Source: Typhlomys cinereus
Lineage: Eukaryota; Chordata; Mammalia; Rodentia; Platacanthomyidae
Assembly: GCA_023101885.1 (NCBI GenBank)
Contig: JALPQD010000403.1
Coordinates: 1,144,685-1,208,684 of the forward strand
DNA length: 64,000 nt
Direction: 5' to 3'
In this document: one piece after another, positions 11,147 to 20,346 of the stretch
Layout of the letters: the number at the start of each line of letters is the position of its first letter
Numbering within the stretch: the stretch's first letter is position 1
Translations under genes and position numbers: made by a program
Notes under the pieces: generated by a model
What the model was told of the DNA's origin: nothing
Seen by the model: only the letters and a program-made list of their open reading frames with translations
Database searches by the model: none

Positions 11147-11362
11147 CTGAAAAACAGCAAAGCACAGAGAGTGAATGCTAAGGTAAACTAAGAACTGTAT
11201 AGTTAATGACAATATACTAGTGTCAGTGTACCCATCTAGCAAATGGGTGTCACAAATCAGGATGGAAACATTAGGAGGACCCTCCATATTATCTGTATAG
11301 GTTTTTATAAACCAAAAATTTATCTAAAAATACAAAACATGTTAATTAAAAATAACCATATG
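11147..11362. other. AT-rich non-coding DNA
   Basis: AT-rich spacer between the SINE dimer and an L1 fragment. It is possibly older L1-derived sequence, but I cannot support a family. Confidence 0.35.
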
Positions 11363-11648
11363 TTGACAGCCACAGTAGTGTTCCTATGCTTAAGGGGAAC
11401 ACAGGAAAGGGTTCAGGGAAATGCCACTGGGTCCTTGTACATCATCGGAGAGGAGGGCCCAGAGGAGAGTTTGGCATGCACATTAAAGGATTCTCTGGGG
11501 ATTGGGGGGGAGGCACTGGGGGATGGAGAAGGAGGGGTGAGGGGAGGGGGAGTAGGGGGTTCGGGGGGGAGGAGGAGGGAGGGAGGGAACCAGTGTACCT
11601 ATTAAGTTTGTATGAGCGGAAATAATAATAAAAAATGTTTAAAAAAAC
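11363..11648 (+). mobile_element. L1 3' UTR fragment, G-rich lineage
   Basis: A 5'-truncated LINE-1 3' end. It starts at GACAGCCACAGTAGTGTTCC, passes through a GAGGAGGGCCCAGAGG block and a GGGGAGGGGG polypurine tract, and ends with AATAATAATAAAAAATG plus oligo(A). It is nearly identical to the copy at 21311-21630. Rodent L1 3' UTRs characteristically carry such G-rich polypurine tracts. The 120- and 79-codon frames over it are non-coding by this reading. No clear TSD. Confidence 0.7.
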
Positions 11649-11749
11649 CTTGTCCTGTAAGATTGTTTTGTTGATGGTAGGATGGATTTGTACTTGAAAT
11701 CAAGTATTTTTGCTCAGAAAGAGCCCAGAGAAACATGTCTGTGCTTTCT

Positions 11750-11856
11750 TAAAAAAAAAAAAAAAAAAAAAAAAAACTACTCCTGTGTTTCCCATCCTTG
11801 AAATATAGTTCAGCCAATAAATGTAGAATAAGCAAAAAAAAAAAAAAAAAAAAAAA
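11750..11856 (+). pseudogene. Possible mini-retrocopy between two oligo(A) tracts
   Basis: A 26-base A tract (about 11751-11776) is followed by ~57 bases of unique sequence containing AATAAA at 11816-11821, then a 22-base A tract from 11834. The signal-to-tail spacing of 13 bases fits a polyadenylated 3' end. I find no convincing TSD, so this could instead be a coincidence of two A-rich repeat tails. Confidence 0.35.
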
Positions 11857-12049
11857 CATATGGACAGGAAGGGAGTAGTGTATGGCAAATAAAAGGAGAT
11901 TAGCCAGTACGTGGGATAATTCTAGAAGCTTGGGTGATAGATCCACAGACAGAACATCCCTACGATTCTATCTCAGCAGTAAGCAGCTAATAAGACCATT
12001 ATGCTAATTCAATAATGAGTCTTTTCTTCTTATGGTAATATTTAGAGTT

Positions 12050-12365
12050 AGATACCTCATTTGGTAAAGTGTTTGCTATTCAAAGATGAAGACTTGAGTT
12101 AGGATCCCCAGGCCCGTGCAAATCCAGGCCCAGAGGCACAAGCCAGCAGCAGAGCCAAGTGAACCCCTGAAGCTCCTAAACAGCCTGGCAAACTGATGCA
12201 TGGCAGGTTCCTTGAGAGACCCTACCTCAAAAAACAAGGTGGAGAGCCCTGCAGGAAGGCGCCCCAAGTCGACCTCTGATCTCTACACCTGTGCACACAT
12301 GTGCACTCACATACACACATGCACACGCAAAAATAAGTACATACACCACACAACACAAAATATAC
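12050..12365 (+). mobile_element. B4-like SINE, diverged
   Basis: A degraded tRNA-like head (CTCATTTGGTAAAGTGTTTGC, then GAGTTAGGATCCCC) is followed by a B1-like middle (CCCTACCTCAAAAAACAAGG) and a B4-type end (TCGACCTCTGATCTCTACAC) with interrupted CA repeats. The composite order matches rodent B4 (ID/tRNA head fused to a B1-like part). Confidence 0.6.
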
Positions 12366-12588
12366 AATGATAATTCATGCACGGGGCAGACATTTGAAAA
12401 AGTTTGAAGAATACTGCCCATGAATCACCAAAAAGGAGTTCTCATCGGCATTTTGGGGGATGCACCTACAAATCACAAAGTTGACCGCATTCTGAATAAG
12501 CAGTGTGGGGTCCTGATTTCTTTAAATTTAGTGTTGGAGAATAAACATCTTTCCACATCTTGATAAAGCTCCCAAAGCATGATGCTTG

Positions 12589-12613
12589 TTTTTTTTTTTT
12601 TTTTTTTTTTTTA
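12589..12613 (-). repeat. Oligo(T) tract, possible antisense poly(A) tail
   Basis: About 24 T residues. On the minus strand it would be the tail of a retrocopy running from about 12750 down to 12614. No AATAAA precedes it on the minus strand and I see no TSD, so this is only a homopolymer call. Confidence 0.6.
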
Positions 12614-13671
12614 GTGGCTGCTTAACATTGTGAAGACTAGAAATTAAATTCCTCCATGAAAGGCCTTTCTCCATCTTGCTGAGATTGTCAGAGATGTGAA
12701 TCTGCAGCACACAGCCAGCCCTGCCACAGAGACACCTAACAGCCAAAAGCCCTTTGGCCTGGGTCTCCGGTTGCTACAGAAATTCTCATACTTCATTTTG
12801 TGAATGAACAGCAGCACCACTTAGAGTGGAAGAGGTGTTTTTTGTCTTCAAAATGTAAAGAGTCTGATGGGTTTTCCACTTATTAAAAGGGAAGACAGAC
12901 ACGGTTTGCATCCTCAGATACTTACTGTATGCTCAGTTGCCAGTGTCCCTGGTCACAGGAGACAGAATGGAACAGGTTCAAGGTGCACCAGGTTAAAGTG
13001 CACACAGTGCCATACTCAGACCCTCCCTCTGCCCAAGAGGACGCTTCAATGGGCAAGTGTGTCTTTCAACAATACTGCAGGAAGCAAATTCACTTGTTAA
13101 CCAGTCTCATTCCCCACTGTGGCTGTGACCACAGGTTCCAGGAGCTGGTCAGCTGGAGCTAGCAGTGAAGGGCCCTGTCAGTATCCACCATTCACAGCAT
13201 GGAGAACCAGGATTAAAGGTGGGTTGCAATGGGGCAGAACCACCAAGCAAATACAACACACAATTGACCAGAGGGGGTCACATTGGGCCAAGAGCGCGGG
13301 ACTCACGGGACTGTGGATCACATCTGGAAGCAGCAGATTCTTTCCACAGCAGCCAATTCCCCCCAAGGCGCAGGAGATAGAGGGGCAGCTCACCATGACC
13401 TCTACAAAAGGGTTTTGTTTCCACACAGCTGGAGGGAAGTTAGGGCTTAAAACTCTAAATTTCACAAAAACTGTGTTTTCAAAGATTTGGGTCTCCTGTC
13501 AGCTTATTGGGACCTTCATCTTGGAGAGTTTATTCAGATCACACTGGGGGAGGGCGAATTGATGCTTCAGAGGAACCGAAGCTATCAAGATAACTGATAA
13601 AATAAGCAGTTAAGCAAAACTCCCAGTGCCAGGTATGTGATACCTCCTAAAGAGTTGTTGGTCAGTGACGT
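12614..13671. other. Non-coding DNA, nothing recognised
   Basis: About 1 kb without a recognised repeat. Open frames of 60-147 codons overlap in several frames around 12867-13562. The longest (13119-13562, plus) has no domain that I recognise. Confidence 0.4.
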
Positions 13672-14040
13672 GGTTCCAATGTGAGTCGTCTCTCACAAGC
13701 TCATGTGTTTGAATCCTTGTCTTATGGTAATGTCTGGAAGGGTTGTGGTACCCTTGGGAGGTGGAGCCTTGTGATGTGCTGGAGAAAGGCACATGGATTG
13801 GGGGGGCCTGAATTTGATAGCCTGCTTCCTCTCAGTTGGCTCTGCTTTCTCTGCTTTCATAAGAGTTATGGTGTCTTGAACCTGCCTTCTGCTTCTGTTT
13901 CTAATCATGCCTTCTGCTATGTAATGCCAATCCTAATGGACTATACGGAACCTTCAATTGCATAAATCTCCCTTTGTCTCTTAAGTTGCTTGTATAGGAG
14001 TATTGTCTTACAATAATAAAAGAAAAATGACTGTAACAGC
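13672..14040 (+). mobile_element. MaLR LTR, MT-like
   Basis: The stretch follows the MT/MST type of MaLR LTR: CATGTGTTTGAATCCTTG near the 5' end, GGGAGGTGGAGCCTTGTG, a GCCTTCTGCTATG block, and a terminal AAGTTGCTTGTATAGGAG leading to a TCTTACAATAATA end. It is a solo LTR with no internal retroviral sequence beside it. Confidence 0.65.
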
Positions 14041-14044
14041 CAGG

Positions 14045-15815
14045 GAAGTCTGAAAGACACCAAAACAATACATTTTGTCTGATTTTGGTTACCCACCAAA
14101 ACCTGATGATAAGACCTTTTTGCTTAAGACACCACCACATACATGATTACAGGACATAGTGAAGACAATCTATACTTGATCTAGAGAAGGTGCTGTCCAG
14201 GATGCTGGGGGAGAAGCGTCATCAAGAGTCAAACCCAGCCGTGAATGCTGCAAGCTATAGCAACCATTCTGGCAAGATGTGTCCATTAGTGCAATAGTGG
14301 CATACATGTTATGGGAATAACCAACTGCCTTCTGATTGGATGTCACGCCTGCCCTGCAGTGGGAACGCCTGCATGTAAACCAGGCCAAGAACCTGTAGAT
14401 GGGAAGGTCATAGGCCCTACAGGGGAGCAAACGACTATTAGTTTGTTATATGGACATAATATCAAAACTGTCTTCTAAATACTTATCATTATACTCAAGG
14501 ATCCATGCAACTCTTGACCAAGAAGCCTCCTTCTGTCATTGAAGGTATTTCCTACAGAGATTCACAGCTAGCTAAAGCAAAGAGAAAAACTGACTGTGGA
14601 ATGATCACCCAACAGCAGGACATCTAAAAGCATCCCCTATCCCAAGGTTCCAGGGTTCAGGAAACATCAAGGAAAAGAGGGGAGGGGAGATGTTATGGTT
14701 GCAATTTGGTATCAACTTGACAGTTGCAGACTGTTTGGGGCACAGCTGCGGAATATTAATGGTTGGAATGGCCCCTGAACAAGTCTGCAGGTACTTGACT
14801 GATTGCTCTGGAGAATCCAGCCCATAGAGGGTGGTACTTTCCAGTGGTGGACCAGATAATAGGAGGTGCAAGGAGGAGGGACTTGCTTTTCCCTTATCCA
14901 GTGTTGACTTGCTGTGCAGTCTACTCTGCGTGTGTCATTTGCTTTTAGAGCAGTGCGGCCTTCTTTGTTGCTGCTGCTGCTGCTGCTGCTGCTGCCGCCT
15001 TCATCCTTGACTGACTTAGAGCTTCACCTTTTCCACCACATTGTTGCTGTTCCCACTGCCTTTGGAGCCTGGTCCCTAGGCCTTGTTGCTGTTCACTTTT
15101 CATCGCTGATGTCAGAACCCAGCTGTTTTTCACTGACATGGGAACCCAGCATCTTCGACCCTCCATAGGGACAAAGGTTTGAGACCTTCTTGAGATCTTT
15201 TGGCTTTGCAGAACATTCCAGTCAAGAATGAGGCTGCTGCAGGCAGCTACCTTGAAGGACACTATTTTTATTGTGAGTTACTTTTCAATAAACTTATTTA
15301 TATATATATATAATATATTATATATTATATAGATTCTGTTTCTTCAGAGAACTCTGACTAATACAGGAGGTTAAGAACATAAAAACCAGAGGGTGGGGAG
15401 AGGTGCTGTCAATTAATGCCTTGTGGACCTAACAGGACTGCTGCACCCGTGAAGTGAATGCAGCTGTGTCTATCTCCACGAGACCTGCACAGTACTTGGC
15501 CTAGGAGCATCAAGGAAGGGGGAAGACCTCATGAGAGCTAATGCTGTCTATGGGATGGGAGTTGCCTTGCTCAGTGGTAAACCCACTGGCATATCTTCTG
15601 TGTTCCATCAGGCGCTCAGCACATGCCAATGCAGGAAACTCTGATGAAACTTAGCGGGCCACACACATAAAGATTTGAAAGTAGGAGGGAGACTCGTTGG
15701 GAAGATGATTTTTAAAAGAAGTAAAGGAGGATGGGATTGGATGATGTGAATGAAAATGACTTAAATTCATTACGTTCGTGTATAAAACTGTCAAGCAATG
15801 TTTTAAATAACACTG
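14045..15815 (+). mobile_element. L1 3' UTR, split by a MaLR LTR
   Basis: Two blocks, 14045-14690 and 15366-15815, align in order to the L1 3' UTR copies at 25790-26590 and 43200-43925. Shared landmarks include TCAAAACTGTCTTCTAAATA, the TCCACGAGACCTGCACAG block and the GATGGGATTGGATGATG tail. The LTR at 14691-15365 interrupts it, so the L1 is older than the LTR. A very long purine tract follows its 3' end. Confidence 0.75.
14691..15365 (+). mobile_element. MaLR solo LTR inserted in L1, with internal (CTG)n and (TA)n
   Basis: It begins TGTTATGG...GTATCAACTTGACAG and ends GAGAACTCTGACTAATACA, the MaLR/ORR1-type ends with TG...CA. The flanks GGAGA (14686-14690) and GGAGG (15366-15370) are a 5-bp near-duplication, the size expected for ERVL-type insertion. 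At ~675 bp it is long. Two internal microsatellites contribute: (CTG)8 at about 14973-14996 and an AT-rich TATATA run at about 15296-15334. A close relative lies at 49625-50168. Confidence 0.8.
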
Positions 15816-15819
15816 GGAA

Positions 15820-16170
15820 AAGAAAGAGTGAAAAAGAGAAAGAGAAAGAAAGAGAAAAAAGAAAGAAAGAAGGAAGGAAGGAAGAAAGGAGGGAAGAAAG
15901 GAAGGAAGAAGGAAGGAAAGAAGAAAGGAGGGAGAAGGGAGAGAGAGAAAGAAAGTGAGAGAAAGAGAAAGAGAGAAAAGAGAGAGAAAGAGAGAAGGAA
16001 GGAGGAAGGAAGGAAGAAGGCAGGAGGAAGGAAGGAAGGAAGAAGGAAGGAAGAAGGAGAAAGGAAGAAAAGAAGAAAGGAAAGAAAGGAAGAAAGAGAA
16101 GAAAGAAGAAAGAAAAGAAAGAAAGAAAGAAGAAAGAGAAGAAAGAAAGAAGAAAGAAAGAAAGAAAGAA

Positions 16171-16254
<84 letters not shown>

Positions 16255-16276
16255 AAAAGAAAAGAAAGAAAGATTC
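15820..16276. repeat. 450-bp polypurine tract (GAAA/GGAA)n
   Basis: Over 450 bases almost purely A and G on the plus strand: mixed GGAA, GAAA and GAGA units, then near-perfect (GAAA)n from about 16150 to 16256. Only a handful of T or C interruptions occur. The Arg/Lys/Glu-rich frames up to 227 codons (plus) and the Phe/Ser-rich 207-codon frame (minus) are products of the repeat and are not genes. It sits directly at the 3' end of an L1 3' UTR and probably grew from its purine tract. Confidence 0.95.
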
Positions 16277-16654
16277 TTTGGTGCAGAAGAGCAGAGAAAG
16301 ACTGGCTTCAAAGCATGTTCATGCAGCCAAGACACAAAAGAGGAAATATTTCCATCTTGTGAAACAGCCCCTCATGTCCCGAGGCAACGCTGAGACTACA
16401 GGACTACACACCACGAGGGCAGAAGCTGCGGCTGTGGCCAAGACTGAAGACTGTGAGACGGATGTGCTGTCCGACGGCTCCCTCCTCGCTAGGAGATGGG
16501 CCTCTCTGTGATGCTCCGACATAGGCAGGTCTGTTTGATCTCAGGGCTGCTTGGCATTGAGGCTGGTGGAAGTTGCAGCCAAGTCTTCCTTGGGCTTGAG
16601 TGGAGCCACGAGGACTCCAGACTGTTCCCTGGTGCAGCAGGAAACCATTAGGGC
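16277..16654. other. Non-coding DNA, nothing recognised
   Basis: Short unique stretch between the purine tract and an LTR. No feature recognised. Confidence 0.35.
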
Positions 16655-17290
16655 CTCATCTGGTTGATGCTTAATCTTCACTGTCAACTTGGCCAGATTT
16701 AGGATGACCTCTGGCATTTCTGTGAGTGCAGTTCCAGAAAGGTTCAACCATTCAGAGACTGGGCTCTCTGTGAGTGCGGAGGGCACTGCCCCGTGGACCA
16801 GCCTCATGGGATGAATAAAGAGCAGGAGGAAAGCTCAAGGGGTTATCTTCTTCTTCTACTTCCTGACTGTGGACGCAGAGTGGCCAGCTGCCTCCTGCTC
16901 CTGCTCCATGATTCTCTGCCACAATGGAGTCCATCCACTCCTAAACTATGAGACAAAATAAGCCCTTTGCGGGAACACAGAAAAGAGCTCTAGGCAATGC
17001 CACTGAGTCCTTACACCTCATCAGAGAGGAGGACCCAGAGGGAAGTTTGACATGCACACTAAAGGATGCTCCAGGAATGGGGGGGAGGGAGCACTGGGAG
17101 AAAAGGAGGGAGGGGGGAAAGGAAAAGAAAAAGGAGGAGGGAGCAAAGGGATCCAGGGAGGGGTGGAGGGAGGGAGGGGAATGGGGTACTTATCAACTTT
17201 GTATGAGTGGAAGAAATAAATTTTTTAAAAAACCCCTTTGTTCTTGCTGATTTTGTCATGACCACTAGAAAAGTGACCCGTGCCATCTAT
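16655..17290 (+). mobile_element. MaLR-type LTR, split by an L1 fragment
   Basis: The left part holds TCACTGTCAACTTGGCCAG, GTTCCAGAAAGG and GATGAATAAAGAGCAGG, then the typical TTCCTGACTGTGG and CAGCTGCCTCCTGCTCCTGC blocks. It breaks off at AAATAAGCCCTTTGC. The missing end (CCCTTTGTTCTTGC, then TTTTGTCATGACC) resumes at 17234. The LTR is therefore one element with a later insertion at 16970-17232. Confidence 0.65.
16960..17240 (+). mobile_element. L1 3' UTR fragment, G-rich lineage, in an LTR
   Basis: The core of about 16970-17232 begins GGGAACACAGAAAAGAGCTC and continues through GAGGACCCAGAGGGAAG and a G-rich polypurine tract to an AAATAAATTTTTTAAAAAA tail. The flanks AAGCCCTTTG (16960-16969) and AACCCCTTTG (17231-17240) are a 10-bp near-perfect duplication of the host LTR. 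It is the same lineage as the copies at 11363, 20366, 21311 and 26763. Confidence 0.75.
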
Positions 17291-17945
17291 TTTCTGTCTA
17301 TAACTGCACACCACAGATAGACAGATTCAGTGCATGACTGTGGATATCAGGGAATCCAGTATAGAGTTACTAGTGTAGCCAGACGGTACAGAGATCCCGA
17401 AGATAGGTTGGCGCCCTCCCCGACTCTGGATACCAACTGTCAAGATAATGGACCCTGAGACATTGGAATTTCCTCCAGGAATCTCATGCTGGGAACAGAG
17501 AGAAGTTTCATGAAAGACTGAAATTTTGCTAGATGTAGGTGCCAGCCAGAGACAGAACATGTCTCCCAGAAAGAGATTGCACTCAGCTCTGACGACTTGT
17601 CAGACCACCTTGCAGGGGAGCCAGGGCAACAATGAAATAAGCTGTTGGAAGCTCCCCACCAGCACAGGATCTGCTGATCTTTACCCTCACGGCTAGACTC
17701 ACTTGGACATTAGACATACCGCTCCCCAATATGGCCATGTTGAAATACATTTTCTTTTCCTGGTTTTCACTATTAATTTGACTTTTTTTCTTGGTGGATC
17801 TGTAAAGGGTGGATGGCCAAATGGAAGCACAGACCTTTGTCACAAGTCTTGTAGCATTGGCATCTAGAAGGACTTTTCCTGCTATCTTGCCACTTGGTGT
17901 CTTAGTAACTGTTTGTAGACATGTAACCAAAGAGCTAACATGAAG
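17291..17945. other. Non-coding DNA, unidentified
   Basis: About 650 bases without a firm assignment. A 115-codon minus-strand frame at 17583-17930 has no recognised domain. Confidence 0.35.
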
Positions 17946-17952
17946 TGACTGT

Positions 17953-18368
17953 CATAGTTAAGCACAGGTGTCAACTTGACTGTTGAGGTTTTGAACTCTG
18001 GGCACAGTTGTAGAGAGTTGATGGTTGAGTTAAGCCCAGAGCAAACCTAAAGGAGATTGTCTAGCTGATGGGGAAGACCCAGCCCATGCTAGGTGGGATT
18101 AGTCCCTGAATCAATCATAGAGAGCTGATTGAGAGAGTCGGCATCCTTGTGTACACTTGGCCAGACGTGCTAGTCTGGCAAGTGAGGATTGTCCATCTCT
18201 CAGTTGTTATGTGGTGATGGTGTGGCCAGTTCCCTTGGCCCTAGCATTGGTGCATGCTCTCCTGTGGAGCCGGACTGTGAACTGTAACCAGAAATCGTAA
18301 GAGAATAAATTCCTTGTTCTCTTAAGCCATTTGACGGTCATTTATCAGCAACGTTGCAGATGAACTGC
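17953..18368 (+). mobile_element. MaLR LTR, ORR1-like
   Basis: Contains GTGTCAACTTGACTGTTGAG near the 5' end, GGGAAGACCCAGCCCATG, TAAGAGAATAAATTCCTTG (polyadenylation signal region) and a 3' end ATTTATCAGCAACGTTGCAG. Close relatives, in the same arrangement, lie at 28490 (antisense), 32310, 33700, 36465 and 37318. No internal sequence is attached. Confidence 0.75.
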
Positions 18369-18775
18369 AACAGTGACTTAACAGAGAAGAGGTTCACTTG
18401 GGCCCAGAATATGAGAATATTTGAGGGAATATGATCCATCGTGGCAGAGAAAGCATGGCAGCCGGTGGCTCTGAGAGGGTCGGGGGATTATGCAGTAGCT
18501 GCTCAATCTGTGGACCAGGATGCAGAGACAGGAGATGCCTATGCCCAGCGGCCGATCTCCTCTTGTCCTTTTTATTCCTGGACTCTAGTCCATGGGACGG
18601 TGCTGCCTGCACTCAGGGCAGGTCTTCTCCCCTCCGCTAATCTCCTCTAGAATGCACATTGTCTTCACAGATGCACATTAGTAAAGTTGTCCCCACAGAT
18701 ACATTGAGTATTTATTAATCCCGCCAACCTGGCAATGAATGTTAACCATCACACACGGCCAGACAGAGCAACCAT
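18369..18775 (-). mobile_element. MaLR-type LTR, antisense
   Basis: Reads as the reverse of MT/ORR1-type LTRs: GAGGTTCACTTGGGCCC, GGCAGAGAAAGCATGGCAGC, GGACGGTGCTGCCTGCA, CAGGGCAGGTCTTCTCCC, in that order on the plus strand. It abuts the plus-strand LTR at 17953-18368. Divergence is fairly high and the right boundary is approximate. Confidence 0.5.
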
Positions 18776-18939
18776 AAGTCAGAGAGTGTCCCTTTGATGA
18801 TTAACCACTCCTGAAATCATCCATTAATCCATGGGTGGCCTCGCCTCTTAAATATCATACACAAATGGCTTTCGTGGATTAAGTTCTCAACACGTGGATT
18901 CTGCCCAACACACCCAAACCACAGCAAGCAAAAAGCTTT

Positions 18940-19245
18940 ACCGTTAATCTAGTCAACTTGACAATCCACCTCTGCACAGGTCTGTCAGAGTATTTCCAGA
19001 GAGGGAGACTGAGGAGGGAAGACCCACCTTCAATATGAGCAGGATTCCAGGTGAACATAAAGGAAAAAGGGAGAAAGCGAAGTGAATGTCGGAACTCTTC
19101 TCTCTCCCTGCCTCCTGACCAAAGATGAACGTGCCCACCTTATGCACTGCATTCCCCCAAACAATGAGCCAAAGCACACCCCTTTTCCTTTAAGCTGCTT
19201 TTGCCACATGTTTCCCACAGCAAAGACAAAAGGTCATCATTCAGA
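18940..19245 (+). mobile_element. MaLR-type LTR, diverged
   Basis: GTTAATCTAGTCAACTTGAC, GTATTTCCAGAGAGGGAG, GAGGAGGGAAGACCCACC, the TTCCCCCAAACAATGAGCC block and CTTTAAGCTGCTTTTGCCAC match the order seen in the LTR at 16655. A retrocopied transcript is inserted near its 3' end. Confidence 0.6.
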
Positions 19246-19576
19246 AAAAGAGGTCAATGGCGATCTAGCCCCTCATGGCCCTCTAGTGCCATGAGTCTGT
19301 TTCCAGCTGCCTACCTCTCTTGGAGGCGATCTAGCCTGTTTCTTGTTCCTTGCTTCTCATGAATTCCATACCTAGGCACTGTGAATTCTCGTGGGCTCCC
19401 TAGACCCTCGTGGCACTCTAGTGCCATCAGCTCTGTTTTACTTCTGCTTCTCATGGAGGTGCCCAAGCTCCTCATGGCACTCCATGTCTGGAGTCTGTGA
19501 GTTTCAACCTTTCTCTTTTCTAATAAACTCTACCTTAATCCTCAAAAAAAAAAAAAAAAAAAGAAAAAGAGGTCAA
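19243..19576 (+). pseudogene. Retrocopied polyadenylated transcript with TSD, unidentified
   Basis: The insert 19258-19561 is flanked by a perfect 15-bp direct repeat AGAAAAAGAGGTCAA (19243-19257 and 19562-19576). It carries AATAAA at 19522-19527 and a ~18-base A tail from 19544. The ~286-base body is not a SINE or L1 that I recognise. It contains three imperfect copies of a CTCATGGCACTCTAGTGCCA-like motif, whose core TGGCACTCTAGTGCCA is itself an inverted repeat. It may derive from a non-coding RNA, an LTR transcript or the 3' UTR of an mRNA. The 131-codon frame at 19391-19786 runs through the tail and is not credible. Confidence 0.8.
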
Positions 19577-19773
19577 GGGAAGGAGTGTGACACTATGCTC
19601 CACGCACATCACGTTCCACGGGGCAGCTTGCAAAGGACACCACGACCCTTCTTCCCTGGCCCTGACGAGGTTAGGTATAAGGGCAGCTTCGGCACCTATG
19701 TCAGGCATAGACACAGAAGAGAAAATGATGTGCCTGTCCTACGAAGAGAGGTCCAGGAATTTTATGACCCTCG

Positions 19774-19845
19774 GAGAGCACCGTGACCCCAGAGAGCACC
19801 ATGACCCCAGGGAGCACCATGACCTCAGGGAGCACCGTGACCTCA
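19774..19845. repeat. 18-bp minisatellite, four copies
   Basis: Four tandem 18-bp units with few differences (consensus GRGAGCACCRTGACCYCA) run from 19774 to 19845. The unit is a multiple of three, so a plus-strand frame through it stays open (19587-19910, 107 codons), giving a Glu-His-Arg-Asp repeat. Codon-length periodicity alone does not make it coding. Confidence 0.9.
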
Positions 19846-19917
19846 CCAGTCCCACAGGACTCCTTCAGCATCCCCAGCACACGTTAAAGGAGTTGCTGAG
19901 TCATGATTAAGTGATGA

Positions 19918-20181
19918 GGGACTTGGAGAGAGGGCTCAGCAGTTAAGAGCATTTACTGTGCAAACACAAGGACCACAGTTGGACTCCCAACATCTGTATA
20001 ACAGGTCAGCCATGGCCCTGTACATCACTGTAACTCCAACACTAGAGGGGCAGAGGCAGAGAGATAGATGGGCTTTCTGACTTTCAGCTTAACTGGAAAA
20101 AAAATGAGTCCCAGGCTCAGGGGGAAACCCTGCCTCAAAGTAGTAGGAGGACACCCAGTGTGCCCTCTTCTGGGCTTTGCA

Positions 20182-20221
<40 letters not shown>

Positions 20222-20345
20222 ATGTATACCAAACACAAACCACACTCAGACACACATCCATATATGCATGTATGTATACACCACACACAAAGCACACACA
20301 CTCAGGCACACATATATACACACTCTCACACATATATACAAAACA
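19918..20345 (+). mobile_element. B4-like SINE with long CA tail
   Basis: A tRNA-like head (GAGAGAGGGCTCAGCAGTTAA, GCAAACACAAGGACC), a B1-like middle (ACTCCAACACTAGAGGGGCA, AACCCTGCCTCAAAGTAG) and a (CA)n tail at 20187-20219 followed by degraded CA repeats to 20345. This order fits the composite B4 family. Confidence 0.65.
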
Positions 20346-20346
20346 T

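Noticed and set aside
12528..12746. Minus-strand retrocopied gene ending at the oligo(T) tract
   Set aside because: No AATAAA upstream of the tail on that strand, no TSD found, and the 72-codon frame ends in lysines encoded by the A tract.
15712..16511. Open frames of 135-227 codons on both strands, Lys/Arg/Glu-rich or Phe/Ser-rich
   Set aside because: They translate the (GAAA/GGAA)n purine tract in various frames; the protein pattern is the microsatellite itself.
17583..17930. 115-codon minus frame as a retroviral or cellular coding remnant
   Set aside because: No recognisable domain or motif; flanks are unassigned DNA.
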